This document shows, piece after piece, positions 36,278 to 45,392 of a stretch of DNA of 64,000 nucleotides. Each line of letters opens with the position of its first letter. Positions within the stretch are counted from its first letter, which is position 1. The notes beneath the pieces were generated by a model, which had not been told where the DNA came from, made no database searches, and saw only the letters and a program-made list of their open reading frames with translations. The translations under genes and the position numbers were made by a program. Origin of the DNA: an uncultured Bacteroidia bacterium (GTDB taxonomy: Bacteria > Bacteroidota > Bacteroidia > Bacteroidales > UBA932); the NCBI GenBank assembly GCA_902762655.1, contig CACWOZ010000001.1, forward strand, positions 1 to 64,000, written 5' to 3'.

Positions 36278-38962
36278 ATGAAATTCAGATCAATTCTGGC
36301 CATTGCGGCCCTCGCCGTATTATCGTTTACGGCTTGCGAAGAAACAGAGAATCTTGGCGAGGCCAAGGTTTCTGTTACTCCTTCGGAAGTATCATTAGAT
36401 GCTACAGGAGAAAAGTCCGAGGTCGTTGCTCTCACTGCGACCCGTGACTGGCACATAGAAAACACCCCTGAATGGGTGGTGGTAAATCCCTCTTCCGGGA
36501 AAGCTTCCACCAGTGAACAGACTGTAACCATTTCAGTCGACCCCAACAAAGGCAATGACCGTGAGGACGATATCATCTTCACTATCGGTCTTGCAAAGGC
36601 TTCTTTACATGTGAAGCAGGCTGGAGAGGCCGGTGAACTTAAGAAAGGCAGCGGCACCCTCGAGGATCCGTACAGCGTGGCAGGTGTAATCGAATACTGC
36701 CAGAGCCTTGGTGCAGATGTACAGAGCCCGGACAATGTCTACATCCAGGGCACCATCGCTTCTGTGTCCACCACATATGAAGCCAGCGGTACTTATGGCA
36801 ATGCCACGTTCTACATTGTAGATAACGAGGGGGATACCGACCAGTTCTATGTATTCCAGACCCTCTATCTCGGCAACCGTAAATGGAAGTCCGGCGACAC
36901 CGATGTGAAGGCCGGCGACAAGGTTATCATCTGTGGCAAGGTCGTAAACTACAAGGGCAATACCCCCGAGACAGTCAGCAAGGGCGGCAGCTTTGTCTAC
37001 TCCCTAAATGGTGTGACCGAGGGTACCGTTGAACCCGAGGATCCCAGCAAGGTGGAGCAGATTACCTGTGCACAGTTTATCGAGAAGGCCGATCCCAACA
37101 CCACCTATCGTCTTGTGGGCAAGGTAACATCTTCTGTCAATGCTACTTACTGTTCGTTCGACATGAACGACGGCACAGCAACGGTTGTTGTCTGGACCGT
37201 GAACAACAAGGACGAGTGGAAAGACAAGGTAAAGAAGGATGGCACTGTTACCGTGCGCGGCAAGTATCTCAAGTATGAGAAGGATGGCAACGTCAAGCAC
37301 GAGATGGTCGATGCCTATATTGAGAAGTTCGAAGAGGGTACCGTTGAACCCGAGGATCCCAGCAAAGTGGAGCAGATTACCTGCGCACAGTTTATCGAGA
37401 AGGCCGATCCCAATACCACCTATCGTCTTGTTGGCAAGGTGACCTCTTCTGTCAATACTACTTACTGTTCGTTCGATATGAACGACGGCACAGCAACGGT
37501 TGTTGTCTGGACCGTCAACAACAAGGATGAGTGGAAGGACAAAGTGAAAAAGGATGGCACCGTCACCGTACGCGGCAAGTATCTCAAGTATGAGAAGGAT
37601 GGCAACGTCAAGCACGAGATGGTGGATGCCTACATCGAGAAGTTCGAAGAAGGTCAGGGCGGCGGACAGGAGGAAGCCGTTACTGGAACTGTGTCCGAAA
37701 CGATTGTTGCAAAGGATGACGATAAAGTCGTGGCGAACGATGCAATCGTTGCCGCTATCTGCACGAAGGGTTTCATTGCAACCGATGGCAAGCAGAATGT
37801 TTATGTTTTCTTGAACAAGGCTCCTGAGGCAAAACTTGGCGACAAGGTAAAGATTGAGGCTACCAAGACAACATATTACGGTTTGCCGGAGTTCAAGGAT
37901 GCCACCATTACCGTTGTGAACAGCGGAAACAGCATCCCTCGCACCGAACTCAAGGATATCACTTCTTCCATCGACAGCTACGCTTCTTCCGATACCGATT
38001 TTCTGACCGCTACCGGAACACTTGACAAAAATACCAACGGTTATTATATCGTGAAGGTCGATGGCGCCACCAGGGCTGTTTCTCCGCAGTATCTTGACGC
38101 TTCTATTGATCCTTCCGCCTTGCTCAACCAGAAAGTGGCTATCACCGGATATTTCAATACAATCCACACCAAGAACAATTATGTTCAGGTGATTGCTACC
38201 GAAATCAAGGCAGCAGACCCCAATGCGAAGTATTGTACAGTAAGCACCAAGGCCATCAGTGCCAAGGCAAGCGATACCGAAGCAACGTTCACAATCAACG
38301 CCAACGCTGCCTGGACTGTTACCAGCGATAATTCCGCATTCACCGTGACCCCTGCTTCCGGTGATGCCAACGCTACTGTAAAAGTGACTTTTGCCGCCAA
38401 CGAGACCGATAAGGCCGTTGTCGCCAACCTCAAGGTCGTTTGCACAGATGCTAAAGTTGAAGAGACCGTAGTGCTCACTCAGGCTGCGAAATCTTCGACT
38501 CCTTCGGGAAAAGCGTTTGTGAAGGTAACCACCGCCCCCAATGATTGGTCTGGGACTTATCTGATTGTAAATGAGGATAATAAAGTTGCATTTGATGGGA
38601 AAGGGACTGCAGATGCTGCAAATCTGAATATTACCGTTGATATTACTGAAGGTTCCATCGCTGCTACTGACGCCGCCCTTGCATCGACAGTCACTGTTGA
38701 GACTATGAACGGAGGATATGCACTCAAAACTGCCAGCGGAAAATACCTCTCCGGTACAAAGGAAAAGAATGCTATCAATTTCGGAACAACTCAGGTATTG
38801 ATGACAATCAGCCTTGATGCCAGCGGGAATGCCGTAATCACCGACAGCGCTGCAGATACATGGATTCTCTATAACGCTGCTTCCGATCAGAAACGTTTCC
38901 GTTTCTACAAGAAATCGTCGACAGCTCCGAAGGCTGTGCAACTTTACAAGCTGTCTGAGTAG
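36278..38962 (+). CDS. Large surface lipoprotein with BACON domains and tandem OB-fold modules
   Basis: 894 residues; lipobox SFTAC (about 16-20). A BACON domain (about 30-115) is followed by an OB-like module (about 120-245) and two almost identical 105-residue OB-like modules (about 248-457; QITCAQFIEKADPNTTYRL...GKYLKYEKDGNVKHEM). Two further OB-like segments (about 460-640) precede a second BACON (about 645-735). A C-terminal domain, about 745-894 (DWSGTYLIVNEDNKVAFDGK...), is of the type found on secreted Bacteroidales nucleases. It is the first gene of the nuclease operon. Role as a nucleic-acid-binding surface protein is inferred. Confidence 0.78.
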   Translation: MKFRSILAIAALAVLSFTACEETENLGEAKVSVTPSEVSLDATGEKSEVVALTATRDWHIENTPEWVVVNPSSGKASTSEQTVTISVDPNKGNDREDDIIFTIGLAKASLHVKQAGEAGELKKGSGTLEDPYSVAGVIEYCQSLGADVQSPDNVYIQGTIASVSTTYEASGTYGNATFYIVDNEGDTDQFYVFQTLYLGNRKWKSGDTDVKAGDKVIICGKVVNYKGNTPETVSKGGSFVYSLNGVTEGTVEPEDPSKVEQITCAQFIEKADPNTTYRLVGKVTSSVNATYCSFDMNDGTATVVVWTVNNKDEWKDKVKKDGTVTVRGKYLKYEKDGNVKHEMVDAYIEKFEEGTVEPEDPSKVEQITCAQFIEKADPNTTYRLVGKVTSSVNTTYCSFDMNDGTATVVVWTVNNKDEWKDKVKKDGTVTVRGKYLKYEKDGNVKHEMVDAYIEKFEEGQGGGQEEAVTGTVSETIVAKDDDKVVANDAIVAAICTKGFIATDGKQNVYVFLNKAPEAKLGDKVKIEATKTTYYGLPEFKDATITVVNSGNSIPRTELKDITSSIDSYASSDTDFLTATGTLDKNTNGYYIVKVDGATRAVSPQYLDASIDPSALLNQKVAITGYFNTIHTKNNYVQVIATEIKAADPNAKYCTVSTKAISAKASDTEATFTINANAAWTVTSDNSAFTVTPASGDANATVKVTFAANETDKAVVANLKVVCTDAKVEETVVLTQAAKSSTPSGKAFVKVTTAPNDWSGTYLIVNEDNKVAFDGKGTADAANLNITVDITEGSIAATDAALASTVTVETMNGGYALKTASGKYLSGTKEKNAINFGTTQVLMTISLDASGNAVITDSAADTWILYNAASDQKRFRFYKKSSTAPKAVQLYKLSE
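37021..37650 (+). repeat. Tandem 315-bp coding duplication
   Basis: Units 37021-37335 and 37336-37650 encode the same 105-residue module; the proteins differ at about one position (SVNATY versus SVNTTY), while many third codon positions differ. Confidence 0.93.
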
Positions 38963-38965
38963 TAT

Positions 38966-40147
38966 ATGTTCCACAGAATCACCATCTCGCTCGCATTGGC
39001 CATCGCGTTTCTAGCCGCGGTGGCCTCTTGCCAGCCTGCCGCAGACCCTGTCGATTACGATGCGACGGTGGTCCCCAAGAACAGCGTCGCCGATAGTGAT
39101 GACGGATTTACTTATGTTGCTGTAACGGCTAAGGGCGAGTGGTCGATCGAACTGCAGTATCCTTCGGAAGGGCCTTCGGACTGGGCAGTTATGGATCCTT
39201 CCAGCGGGAGTGGCAATAAAACCGATGCCCGTATCCGTTACAGTCAGAACGAAGCCGATGAATCCAGGACGGTTACCCTCGTCTTGATTTCCGGTGGCAA
39301 GCAGGTCAATTCTGCAGTATTCACCCAAAACGGGCGGGATCCTCAGCCATCGGTTCCGGACGGATACGATACAACCACCGCCGGCTGGCTGGAACTTCCT
39401 GAGACCAAGGGCGGCGACGGATGTGTGTTCCTACCGCACGATATGGAAGGGAAGAAGTATTTGAACAAAGCCCAAAGTGGCGTGCGAAACTGGTCCTCCT
39501 ACTGGAGTTATGACGAGCACGTGTCCTACTGGGTGGCATATCCCCATAACAATGCGCTGATAGGCAGTGGAGAACGCACGAATGCCTGGGGCGTGTTCGA
39601 TCCGCTTCTGCCATCTTCTATTCAACCCAACTTGAGCAATACCTACGGAGGCGGATGGACCAGGGGACACCAGATTCCTTCTGCCGACAGATATAACGAG
39701 AAGGCCAACCGTTCTACATTCTATCCCACCAACATGACGCCGCAGGAATATAATTTCAATGCCGGGATTTGGGCAAGTCTCGAAGGACAGGTCCGCTCCT
39801 ATGCCGGTAGTTCTGACACGACTTATGTCGTGACAGGCTGCGTCCTGGAGGGCTCGACCCAAAAGAGCGGAAGCAATTCGGGATTTGTCGTAAAGGTGCC
39901 TTCCGCATATTATAAGGCTATCCTGCAAAGAAGCACCAGCAGTGCGGTAGGCCATAACGGATGGCGTGCTGCGGCCTGGTATCTTCCACATGATTCGTCA
40001 ATAGCGAACGGGAGTTATCGCGACTATGTCATTTCGGTGGATGAACTTGAAAAGAAACTCGGCTACGACCTGTTCGTGAATCTCCCTTCGGCGGTCGGCT
40101 CCAAACTGGCCGATGAAATCGAGGCCGATTGTGCCTGGGCAAAATAA
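38966..40147 (+). CDS. DNA/RNA non-specific endonuclease (NUC1 family) lipoprotein
   Basis: 393 residues; lipobox AVASC (about 18-22). A BACON-like domain (about 30-123) precedes the beta-beta-alpha-metal nuclease domain. The catalytic motif is TRGHQIPSADR (about 232-242), with His as general base and Thr where many members have Asp. The metal-ligand Asn and Glu are in NMTPQEYNFNAGIWASLE (about 256-273). Probably surface- or periplasm-exposed, cutting extracellular DNA/RNA. 3 bp after the large OB-fold lipoprotein gene. Confidence 0.88.
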   Translation: MFHRITISLALAIAFLAAVASCQPAADPVDYDATVVPKNSVADSDDGFTYVAVTAKGEWSIELQYPSEGPSDWAVMDPSSGSGNKTDARIRYSQNEADESRTVTLVLISGGKQVNSAVFTQNGRDPQPSVPDGYDTTTAGWLELPETKGGDGCVFLPHDMEGKKYLNKAQSGVRNWSSYWSYDEHVSYWVAYPHNNALIGSGERTNAWGVFDPLLPSSIQPNLSNTYGGGWTRGHQIPSADRYNEKANRSTFYPTNMTPQEYNFNAGIWASLEGQVRSYAGSSDTTYVVTGCVLEGSTQKSGSNSGFVVKVPSAYYKAILQRSTSSAVGHNGWRAAAWYLPHDSSIANGSYRDYVISVDELEKKLGYDLFVNLPSAVGSKLADEIEADCAWAK

Positions 40148-40171
40148 CGTTTGAAAATATAACCTGAAACA

Positions 40172-41248
40172 ATGAAAAGATACATTTACATCCTGATAGC
40201 CGTGCTGCTCGTTGCAGCCCCTTGGAGGGCGGATGCGGCCAGACATCGCAGTTATGTCATCGGATTCTACAACCTGGAGAACCTTTTCGATACGGTTCAC
40301 GATGAGGGCAAGAACGACTACCAGTTCCTTCCCGACGGACAGAACCAGTGGACGGAGGCGAAGTATGCCAAGAAACTCCACAATATGGCGACGGTGATCC
40401 GCGCCATGAAAGAAGACAACGGAGCATGGCATGCCGTGCTGGGTGTTTCCGAGATCGAAAACCGCCATGTGCTGGAAGACCTCGTGTCGCAGCCTGAAAT
40501 CGAGGAAGCCAATTATCAGATTGTCCACTATGACGGTCCCGACCGCCGTGGAGTGGATGTTGCTCTTTTCTACAAGCCGGAAATCTTCAAGCTCATCGCA
40601 AGCGAGAGTCTCCCATTTACTTTTGAGCCTTCGCGCATCGATTGGAGCGAATGGACGCAGGAAGAGAAAGACAACTTCCGCACCCGTGACGTGCTCATGG
40701 TCCGCGGAACTATCGATGGAGAGATGTTCGCGTTCTTCGTCGCCCACCTCCCGTCCCGTCTTGGCGGGAAGGGTGCAGACCTGCGTCCACGCGGAGCAGA
40801 GATCATCTATCAGCGCGCAATGGAACTCCAGAAGGAATTCCCCGGCATCAAGATAGTGGTGATGGGAGACATGAACGACAATCCCACAGACGTCAGCATG
40901 ACCGATTTCATGCGTGGCAAGGAGAAGATAGACGAGGTTACCGATGAAGACTTCTTCTCTCCCTTCCTCAGCATGCTCAAGGCCGGATTCAGTTCGCTTT
41001 ACTATCAAGGCAGCGGTAATATCTACGACATTATTCTCGTGAACAACGCAATTGCCAATGCTCCCAAGGGCACATTCCAGATCCAGCCCATCGTGCAGAA
41101 GAAGTACTACGGCCGTGTGTTCAGCAAACCTTTCATGACGAACCAGAGCGGCCAGTATAAAGGCACGCCGTTCCGCACTTTCAGTAATGGGGCCTTCGTG
41201 GGAGGATACTCCGATCACTATCCCACATATATTGTTATCAAAAAGTAG
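40172..41248 (+). CDS. Secreted endonuclease/exonuclease/phosphatase-family enzyme
   Basis: 358 residues with a signal peptide (IYILIAVLLVAAPWRADA). EEP-fold signatures: FYNLENLFDT (about 31-40; Asn/Glu metal ligands), GVSEIENRHVLEDL (about 91-104), VVMGDMNDNPTD (about 229-240) and the terminal GGYSDHYPTYI with the catalytic His. Members cut nucleic acids or phosphoesters. Position 24 bp after the NUC1 lipoprotein suggests sequential digestion of extracellular nucleic acid. Confidence 0.88.
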   Translation: MKRYIYILIAVLLVAAPWRADAARHRSYVIGFYNLENLFDTVHDEGKNDYQFLPDGQNQWTEAKYAKKLHNMATVIRAMKEDNGAWHAVLGVSEIENRHVLEDLVSQPEIEEANYQIVHYDGPDRRGVDVALFYKPEIFKLIASESLPFTFEPSRIDWSEWTQEEKDNFRTRDVLMVRGTIDGEMFAFFVAHLPSRLGGKGADLRPRGAEIIYQRAMELQKEFPGIKIVVMGDMNDNPTDVSMTDFMRGKEKIDEVTDEDFFSPFLSMLKAGFSSLYYQGSGNIYDIILVNNAIANAPKGTFQIQPIVQKKYYGRVFSKPFMTNQSGQYKGTPFRTFSNGAFVGGYSDHYPTYIVIKK

Positions 41249-41282
41249 ATTCTTCACCGGCTGGTTCCGGCTCAGAATGACA
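41247..41282 (-). repeat. Second copy of the TGTCATTCTGAG dispersed repeat
   Basis: AGATTCTTC...CTCAGAATGACA, the inverse of the copy in uxaA (3592-3618), with a different, longer centre (accggctggttccgg). It overlaps the stop codon of the EEP gene and fills the gap to the next receptor. Confidence 0.75.
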
Positions 41283-41293
41283 AACTATAGAAT

Positions 41294-44191
41294 ATGAAAA
41301 GAATAATACTATTTCTGACAGCCATACTGGCGGGAGTTGCCCTGAGCGCGCAGCCCACCGGCGGCGTCAAGGGTACGGTGATCAACCGCAATGGCAGGCA
41401 GCCTGTCGAGAACGCCAAACTCATTCTCATGCAGGGTGCTGCTCAGATTGCCACTGCCACTTCGGGCGAGGATGGAACCTTCTACATCCCCGGGCTGGAT
41501 AATGGCATGTATACCCTTGTTATAGAGGCTCCTGAATTCCTGGAAACCCAGGTCCAGGTAACCGTGAACGACGGATATGTGAAAAACATGTTCAATCTTT
41601 CGCTCACCGGTATACAAAGAGTCGCAGAAGTCGATGACGACTCCTTTGCCGCCTTCGACATGGATGACTCGGGCTACAACGACAACCCTACCATCCTCTT
41701 CGGCAGCAACGATGTGTTCAATAACATAGCCGGCTACAACTTCAGCTCTGTGCGTTTCCGTGCCCGCGGTTATGCGTCAGAGAGTCAGGATGTATATCTC
41801 GCCGGCATAAAGATGAACGACGCCATCACCGGTTATTCGCCTTTCTCCCTCTGGAGCGGCCTTAACGAAGCTATGCGTTCCAAAGAGACGACGAACGGCA
41901 GCGAAGTGTCGGATTTCGCTTTTGGCGGATATAACGGAGTGACCAACATCTTCGGCAATGCGACAAATGTCCGTAAGGGCCTCCGCGGAAGCGTGCTGAC
42001 CAACAGTACTCTCTACCGTCTGCGCCTTATGGGCTCTTATGCAACCGGTCTGATGGATAACGGCTGGGCCCTTGCATTCAACGTGAGCGCACGTCTCGGC
42101 GGCAACGACTGGATCGATGGCGTATACTATCGCTCCTTCGCATACTACGCCGCGGCCGACAAGGTGTTTAACGATACCCACAAACTCGGATTCGTGTTCT
42201 TTGCCACTCCCGGCCAGCGCGGTGCGCAAAATGCTTCCACACAGGAAGTTTACGACCTGACAGGAGATAATATGTACAACTCCAACTGGGGATACCAGAA
42301 CGGCAAGGTCCGCAACGCCCGCGTGCGTAAGACCAATGAACCGATCGCGATAGTCAAGTACGACTTCACTCCTTCCGACAAGTTCAATGCGAGCGCCACC
42401 GCTCTCTATCGTTTCGGCAAGAACGGTTACACCGCTCTTGACTGGTACGACGCTCAGGATCCACGTCCAGATTACTACCGCAACCTCCCCAGTTATTTCT
42501 ATGATGAGAATCCCGACATGAACCGCAACAACGGCATCAAGTGGGGTTGGGCGAATGAAATTTGGACACACGCGGATATGTATCCCGAACTCACCCATAT
42601 CAACTGGGACCGTTTCTACCATGTCAACCGCATCCAGACGGATGCAAACGGCAAGAACCGTTCGAAGTATATTCAGGAAGAGCGCCATGTGGACCAGCAG
42701 GATCTTAATCTCGCCGGCACATTCAAATATCGTCCTTTTGACAATCTCATTGTGACAGGAGGTTTGAACGCCAGAATCAACAGGACTGAATATTACAAGC
42801 AGGTTGCCGACCTTCTCGGAGGCGACTATTTCGTCAATATCGACAACTTCGCCGAGCGTGATTTTGCGGCGACTCCATACAAACTCCAGAATGATCTGGA
42901 TTACTATATGAAGCACGGTGCCGCACAGACCTTGGTCAAAGGAGACAAGTACGGATACGACTATTACGCGCAGGTCCGCAACTACGGTGGATGGGTGAAC
43001 GGCAAGTTCACGGCCGGTAACTTCAGCGCCAACCTCGGCGGCCGCATAGGCTACGAGAGCTTCTGGCGCGAGGGCCTTATGCGCAAGGGCCTCTTCCCCG
43101 GACTTGATGCAAACGGGAATAAACTCGTGGTGGACGGGGTAACTGTGGAACCTACCTATGAAAACGACGGTTCGGTCGTAACATCGCTTGGTAAGAGCAA
43201 GGTGTCCAGTTTCCTGACCTATGCCGGCAAAGTTGGTTTGAACTATGTCATCGGCGGCTCGCAGAGGGTTTATGCCAATGTGGGCTATTTCAACGACGCT
43301 CCCAAGTTCAACCAGGCCTTCCTCTCTCCCAGGACCCGCAATTCTCTTGTGGATGACCTCAAGACTGTGAAGACCTTCTCTTCCGATATCAACTGGCAGT
43401 ATTCTGCGAACGGAATCAACATACGCACTACGGCATACTTCACCACCATCAAGGATCAGTCCAAGGTTATGAGTGCATATGACGATCTCCAGAATGCCTT
43501 CTCGAACTTCGCCATCAACGGCATCGACCAGCGCAACATGGGTGTCGAGCTCGGGTTCAAGGTTCCGACCTATGTGGTTCCCAACCTTTCCGTGCAGGGC
43601 GTTGTTGCTGCAGGACGCTACATCTACACTTCGAATCCTACCATGACCCAGACTGTGGACAACAGCGCCGAGGTGGTTATGGAGAATGTCGATGTCCCTT
43701 ACTGGAAGAGCACCCTCCTGCCTGACGGTACGGTAAAGCAGCACTTTGTGCCCTCTACTCCGCAACTTGCGGCAAGTCTCGGTCTTGCATACAATCGTAA
43801 CTACTGGTTCATCGATGCCGACCTGGAATACTTCGGAGAGAGTTATCTCGACATGAACCCTCTCTACCGTACCGACACTGCAGTGAATGGCCCCGACAAC
43901 CAGATAACAGCCCGCGAGCTCGAGTACATGACGGAGCAGGAGCGTTTCGATCCTGCCTTCCTCTTGAATTTCTCCGTTGGAAAGAGCTGGTATATCCATT
44001 ACAAATATCAGCTTGGCTTCTCGCTCAATGTAAAGAACTTGCTTAACAATAAGAATGTCAAGACCGGCGGTTACGAACAGACCCGCATGGTAGACAATAC
44101 CGTGAGCAAGAGTCAGTACTATCGTTTCGATTCCAAGTACTTCTATATGGCTGGCACCAATTATATGTTGAACATTTATTTCAGATTCTAA
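41294..44191 (+). CDS. TonB-dependent receptor with carboxypeptidase-regulatory domain
   Basis: 965 residues with a signal peptide (LFLTAILAGVALSAQ). Beta-sandwich GGVKGTVINRNGRQPVENAKL...EDGTFYIPGLDNG (about 22-105), plug-like YNFSSVRFRARGYASES, and a barrel ending in GTNYMLNIYFRF. No plug-typical VDG motif is obvious; the receptor resembles the DUF5689-paired type. It is 4 bp upstream of a DUF5689 lipoprotein gene, its likely lid or partner. Second receptor of the candidate nucleic-acid locus. Confidence 0.88.
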   Translation: MKRIILFLTAILAGVALSAQPTGGVKGTVINRNGRQPVENAKLILMQGAAQIATATSGEDGTFYIPGLDNGMYTLVIEAPEFLETQVQVTVNDGYVKNMFNLSLTGIQRVAEVDDDSFAAFDMDDSGYNDNPTILFGSNDVFNNIAGYNFSSVRFRARGYASESQDVYLAGIKMNDAITGYSPFSLWSGLNEAMRSKETTNGSEVSDFAFGGYNGVTNIFGNATNVRKGLRGSVLTNSTLYRLRLMGSYATGLMDNGWALAFNVSARLGGNDWIDGVYYRSFAYYAAADKVFNDTHKLGFVFFATPGQRGAQNASTQEVYDLTGDNMYNSNWGYQNGKVRNARVRKTNEPIAIVKYDFTPSDKFNASATALYRFGKNGYTALDWYDAQDPRPDYYRNLPSYFYDENPDMNRNNGIKWGWANEIWTHADMYPELTHINWDRFYHVNRIQTDANGKNRSKYIQEERHVDQQDLNLAGTFKYRPFDNLIVTGGLNARINRTEYYKQVADLLGGDYFVNIDNFAERDFAATPYKLQNDLDYYMKHGAAQTLVKGDKYGYDYYAQVRNYGGWVNGKFTAGNFSANLGGRIGYESFWREGLMRKGLFPGLDANGNKLVVDGVTVEPTYENDGSVVTSLGKSKVSSFLTYAGKVGLNYVIGGSQRVYANVGYFNDAPKFNQAFLSPRTRNSLVDDLKTVKTFSSDINWQYSANGINIRTTAYFTTIKDQSKVMSAYDDLQNAFSNFAINGIDQRNMGVELGFKVPTYVVPNLSVQGVVAAGRYIYTSNPTMTQTVDNSAEVVMENVDVPYWKSTLLPDGTVKQHFVPSTPQLAASLGLAYNRNYWFIDADLEYFGESYLDMNPLYRTDTAVNGPDNQITARELEYMTEQERFDPAFLLNFSVGKSWYIHYKYQLGFSLNVKNLLNNKNVKTGGYEQTRMVDNTVSKSQYYRFDSKYFYMAGTNYMLNIYFRF

Positions 44192-44195
44192 GCAT

Positions 44196-45389
44196 ATGAA
44201 AAAGTTTTTGTTCGCAATCGCGGCTGTCGCCGCCCTCGTTTCCTGCCAGAGTCTGAAAGAAGAATGGCAGCCTGTATTCACATTCGGCGGCAACGAACCT
44301 GCCGAGATGAAAATATGGACCGAATCTGATCTTTCGCAGTACGGGTTTACCGGGACCTTTGCCACCATCAAGGAAATGAAGGACCAGTATAACAAGAAGA
44401 CCTCATACGAAAAAAAGAAGACGTCCGGACATACAATCACCGAAAACGTATGGATCAAGGGTCAAGTGGTTTCCGATGACAAATCAGGTAACCTCTACCG
44501 CGAAATCTACATACAGGACGCTACCGGAGGCATCGACCTTAAACTCGGAAAGTCCTCCCTTTACAGCGACTATAAACTTGGTCAGTGGATATATGTCAAG
44601 TGCACAGACCTATGCATCGGCGCATACAACGGCATGCCCCAGCTCGGCCTTGAGCCCGACAATACCACCACAAACGAGTATGAGACCTCCTACATCGATT
44701 CCCAGGCGGTTATAAACAGCCATGTATTCCGTGGGGAGTATGGCACTCCGCTCAGTCCCCGCGTAGTCAGCGAAGCGGAAGTGACGTCCAGCCTCAACGC
44801 AGGATTCGCCGGAGAACTCTGGGGGGTGCTCGTCACCGTCAAGGGTCTGACCTACGGCAATGAAATCTTTGCCCTGGTCTATCCCCATGGCATCCTCGGC
44901 CACAAGAAGGAGAATCCTTACAACCGAGTTTTCCTTTCCGACAATGGCACATGGGGGATCAATACATGGGGCATGAGCAAGGCGAAGTACGTTGAATATA
45001 TCCAGGCTGGCAATTTCGATGATGCCGAGGTAGGCAGCGGTGCTACCAGATATGGCAAAATCACTACCAAACCTATCGATTACAAAGCCCAGATGGGCAA
45101 TGAAGTTATCACTGCATTCGGACCGGACGCCTACATTACCTACAAGGAGATGATGATCAAGTATGCTACGGCCAACTATGTGTCACACTATTTCAAGATG
45201 GGATCTACCGATATCCAGGTGCGCACCAGCGGATACGCCAAGTTCGCCGACAAGGAACTGGACAGCCGTATTCTTGGTGGCTCAGCCATAGATATTACCG
45301 GTATCCTTACCATCTATGACGGCAACGCCCAGATGTCGCTTATCACAGCCCCTGACGATCCCGACAACCCTTCAGTAATAATCAACTAA
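44196..45389 (+). CDS. DUF5689-type OB-fold lipoprotein
   Basis: 397 residues; lipobox ALVSC (about 13-17). The N-terminal module (ENVWIKGQVVSDDKSGNLYREIYIQDATGGIDLKL has this family's strand order; visible cores WIKGQVVSDD and IYIQDATGGIDL at about 89-115) is the DUF5689 signature. A second beta-rich half (about 190-390) ends GILTIYDGNAQMSLI. In Bacteroidota such proteins follow TonB receptors and accompany secreted nucleases, which fits this locus. Ligand inferred only. Confidence 0.82.
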   Translation: MKKFLFAIAAVAALVSCQSLKEEWQPVFTFGGNEPAEMKIWTESDLSQYGFTGTFATIKEMKDQYNKKTSYEKKKTSGHTITENVWIKGQVVSDDKSGNLYREIYIQDATGGIDLKLGKSSLYSDYKLGQWIYVKCTDLCIGAYNGMPQLGLEPDNTTTNEYETSYIDSQAVINSHVFRGEYGTPLSPRVVSEAEVTSSLNAGFAGELWGVLVTVKGLTYGNEIFALVYPHGILGHKKENPYNRVFLSDNGTWGINTWGMSKAKYVEYIQAGNFDDAEVGSGATRYGKITTKPIDYKAQMGNEVITAFGPDAYITYKEMMIKYATANYVSHYFKMGSTDIQVRTSGYAKFADKELDSRILGGSAIDITGILTIYDGNAQMSLITAPDDPDNPSVIIN

Positions 45390-45392
45390 CTT

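Noticed and set aside
37021-37650. Assembly duplication of a 315-bp block
   Set aside because: The two units differ at many silent sites, so they are two real copies rather than a duplicated read segment.
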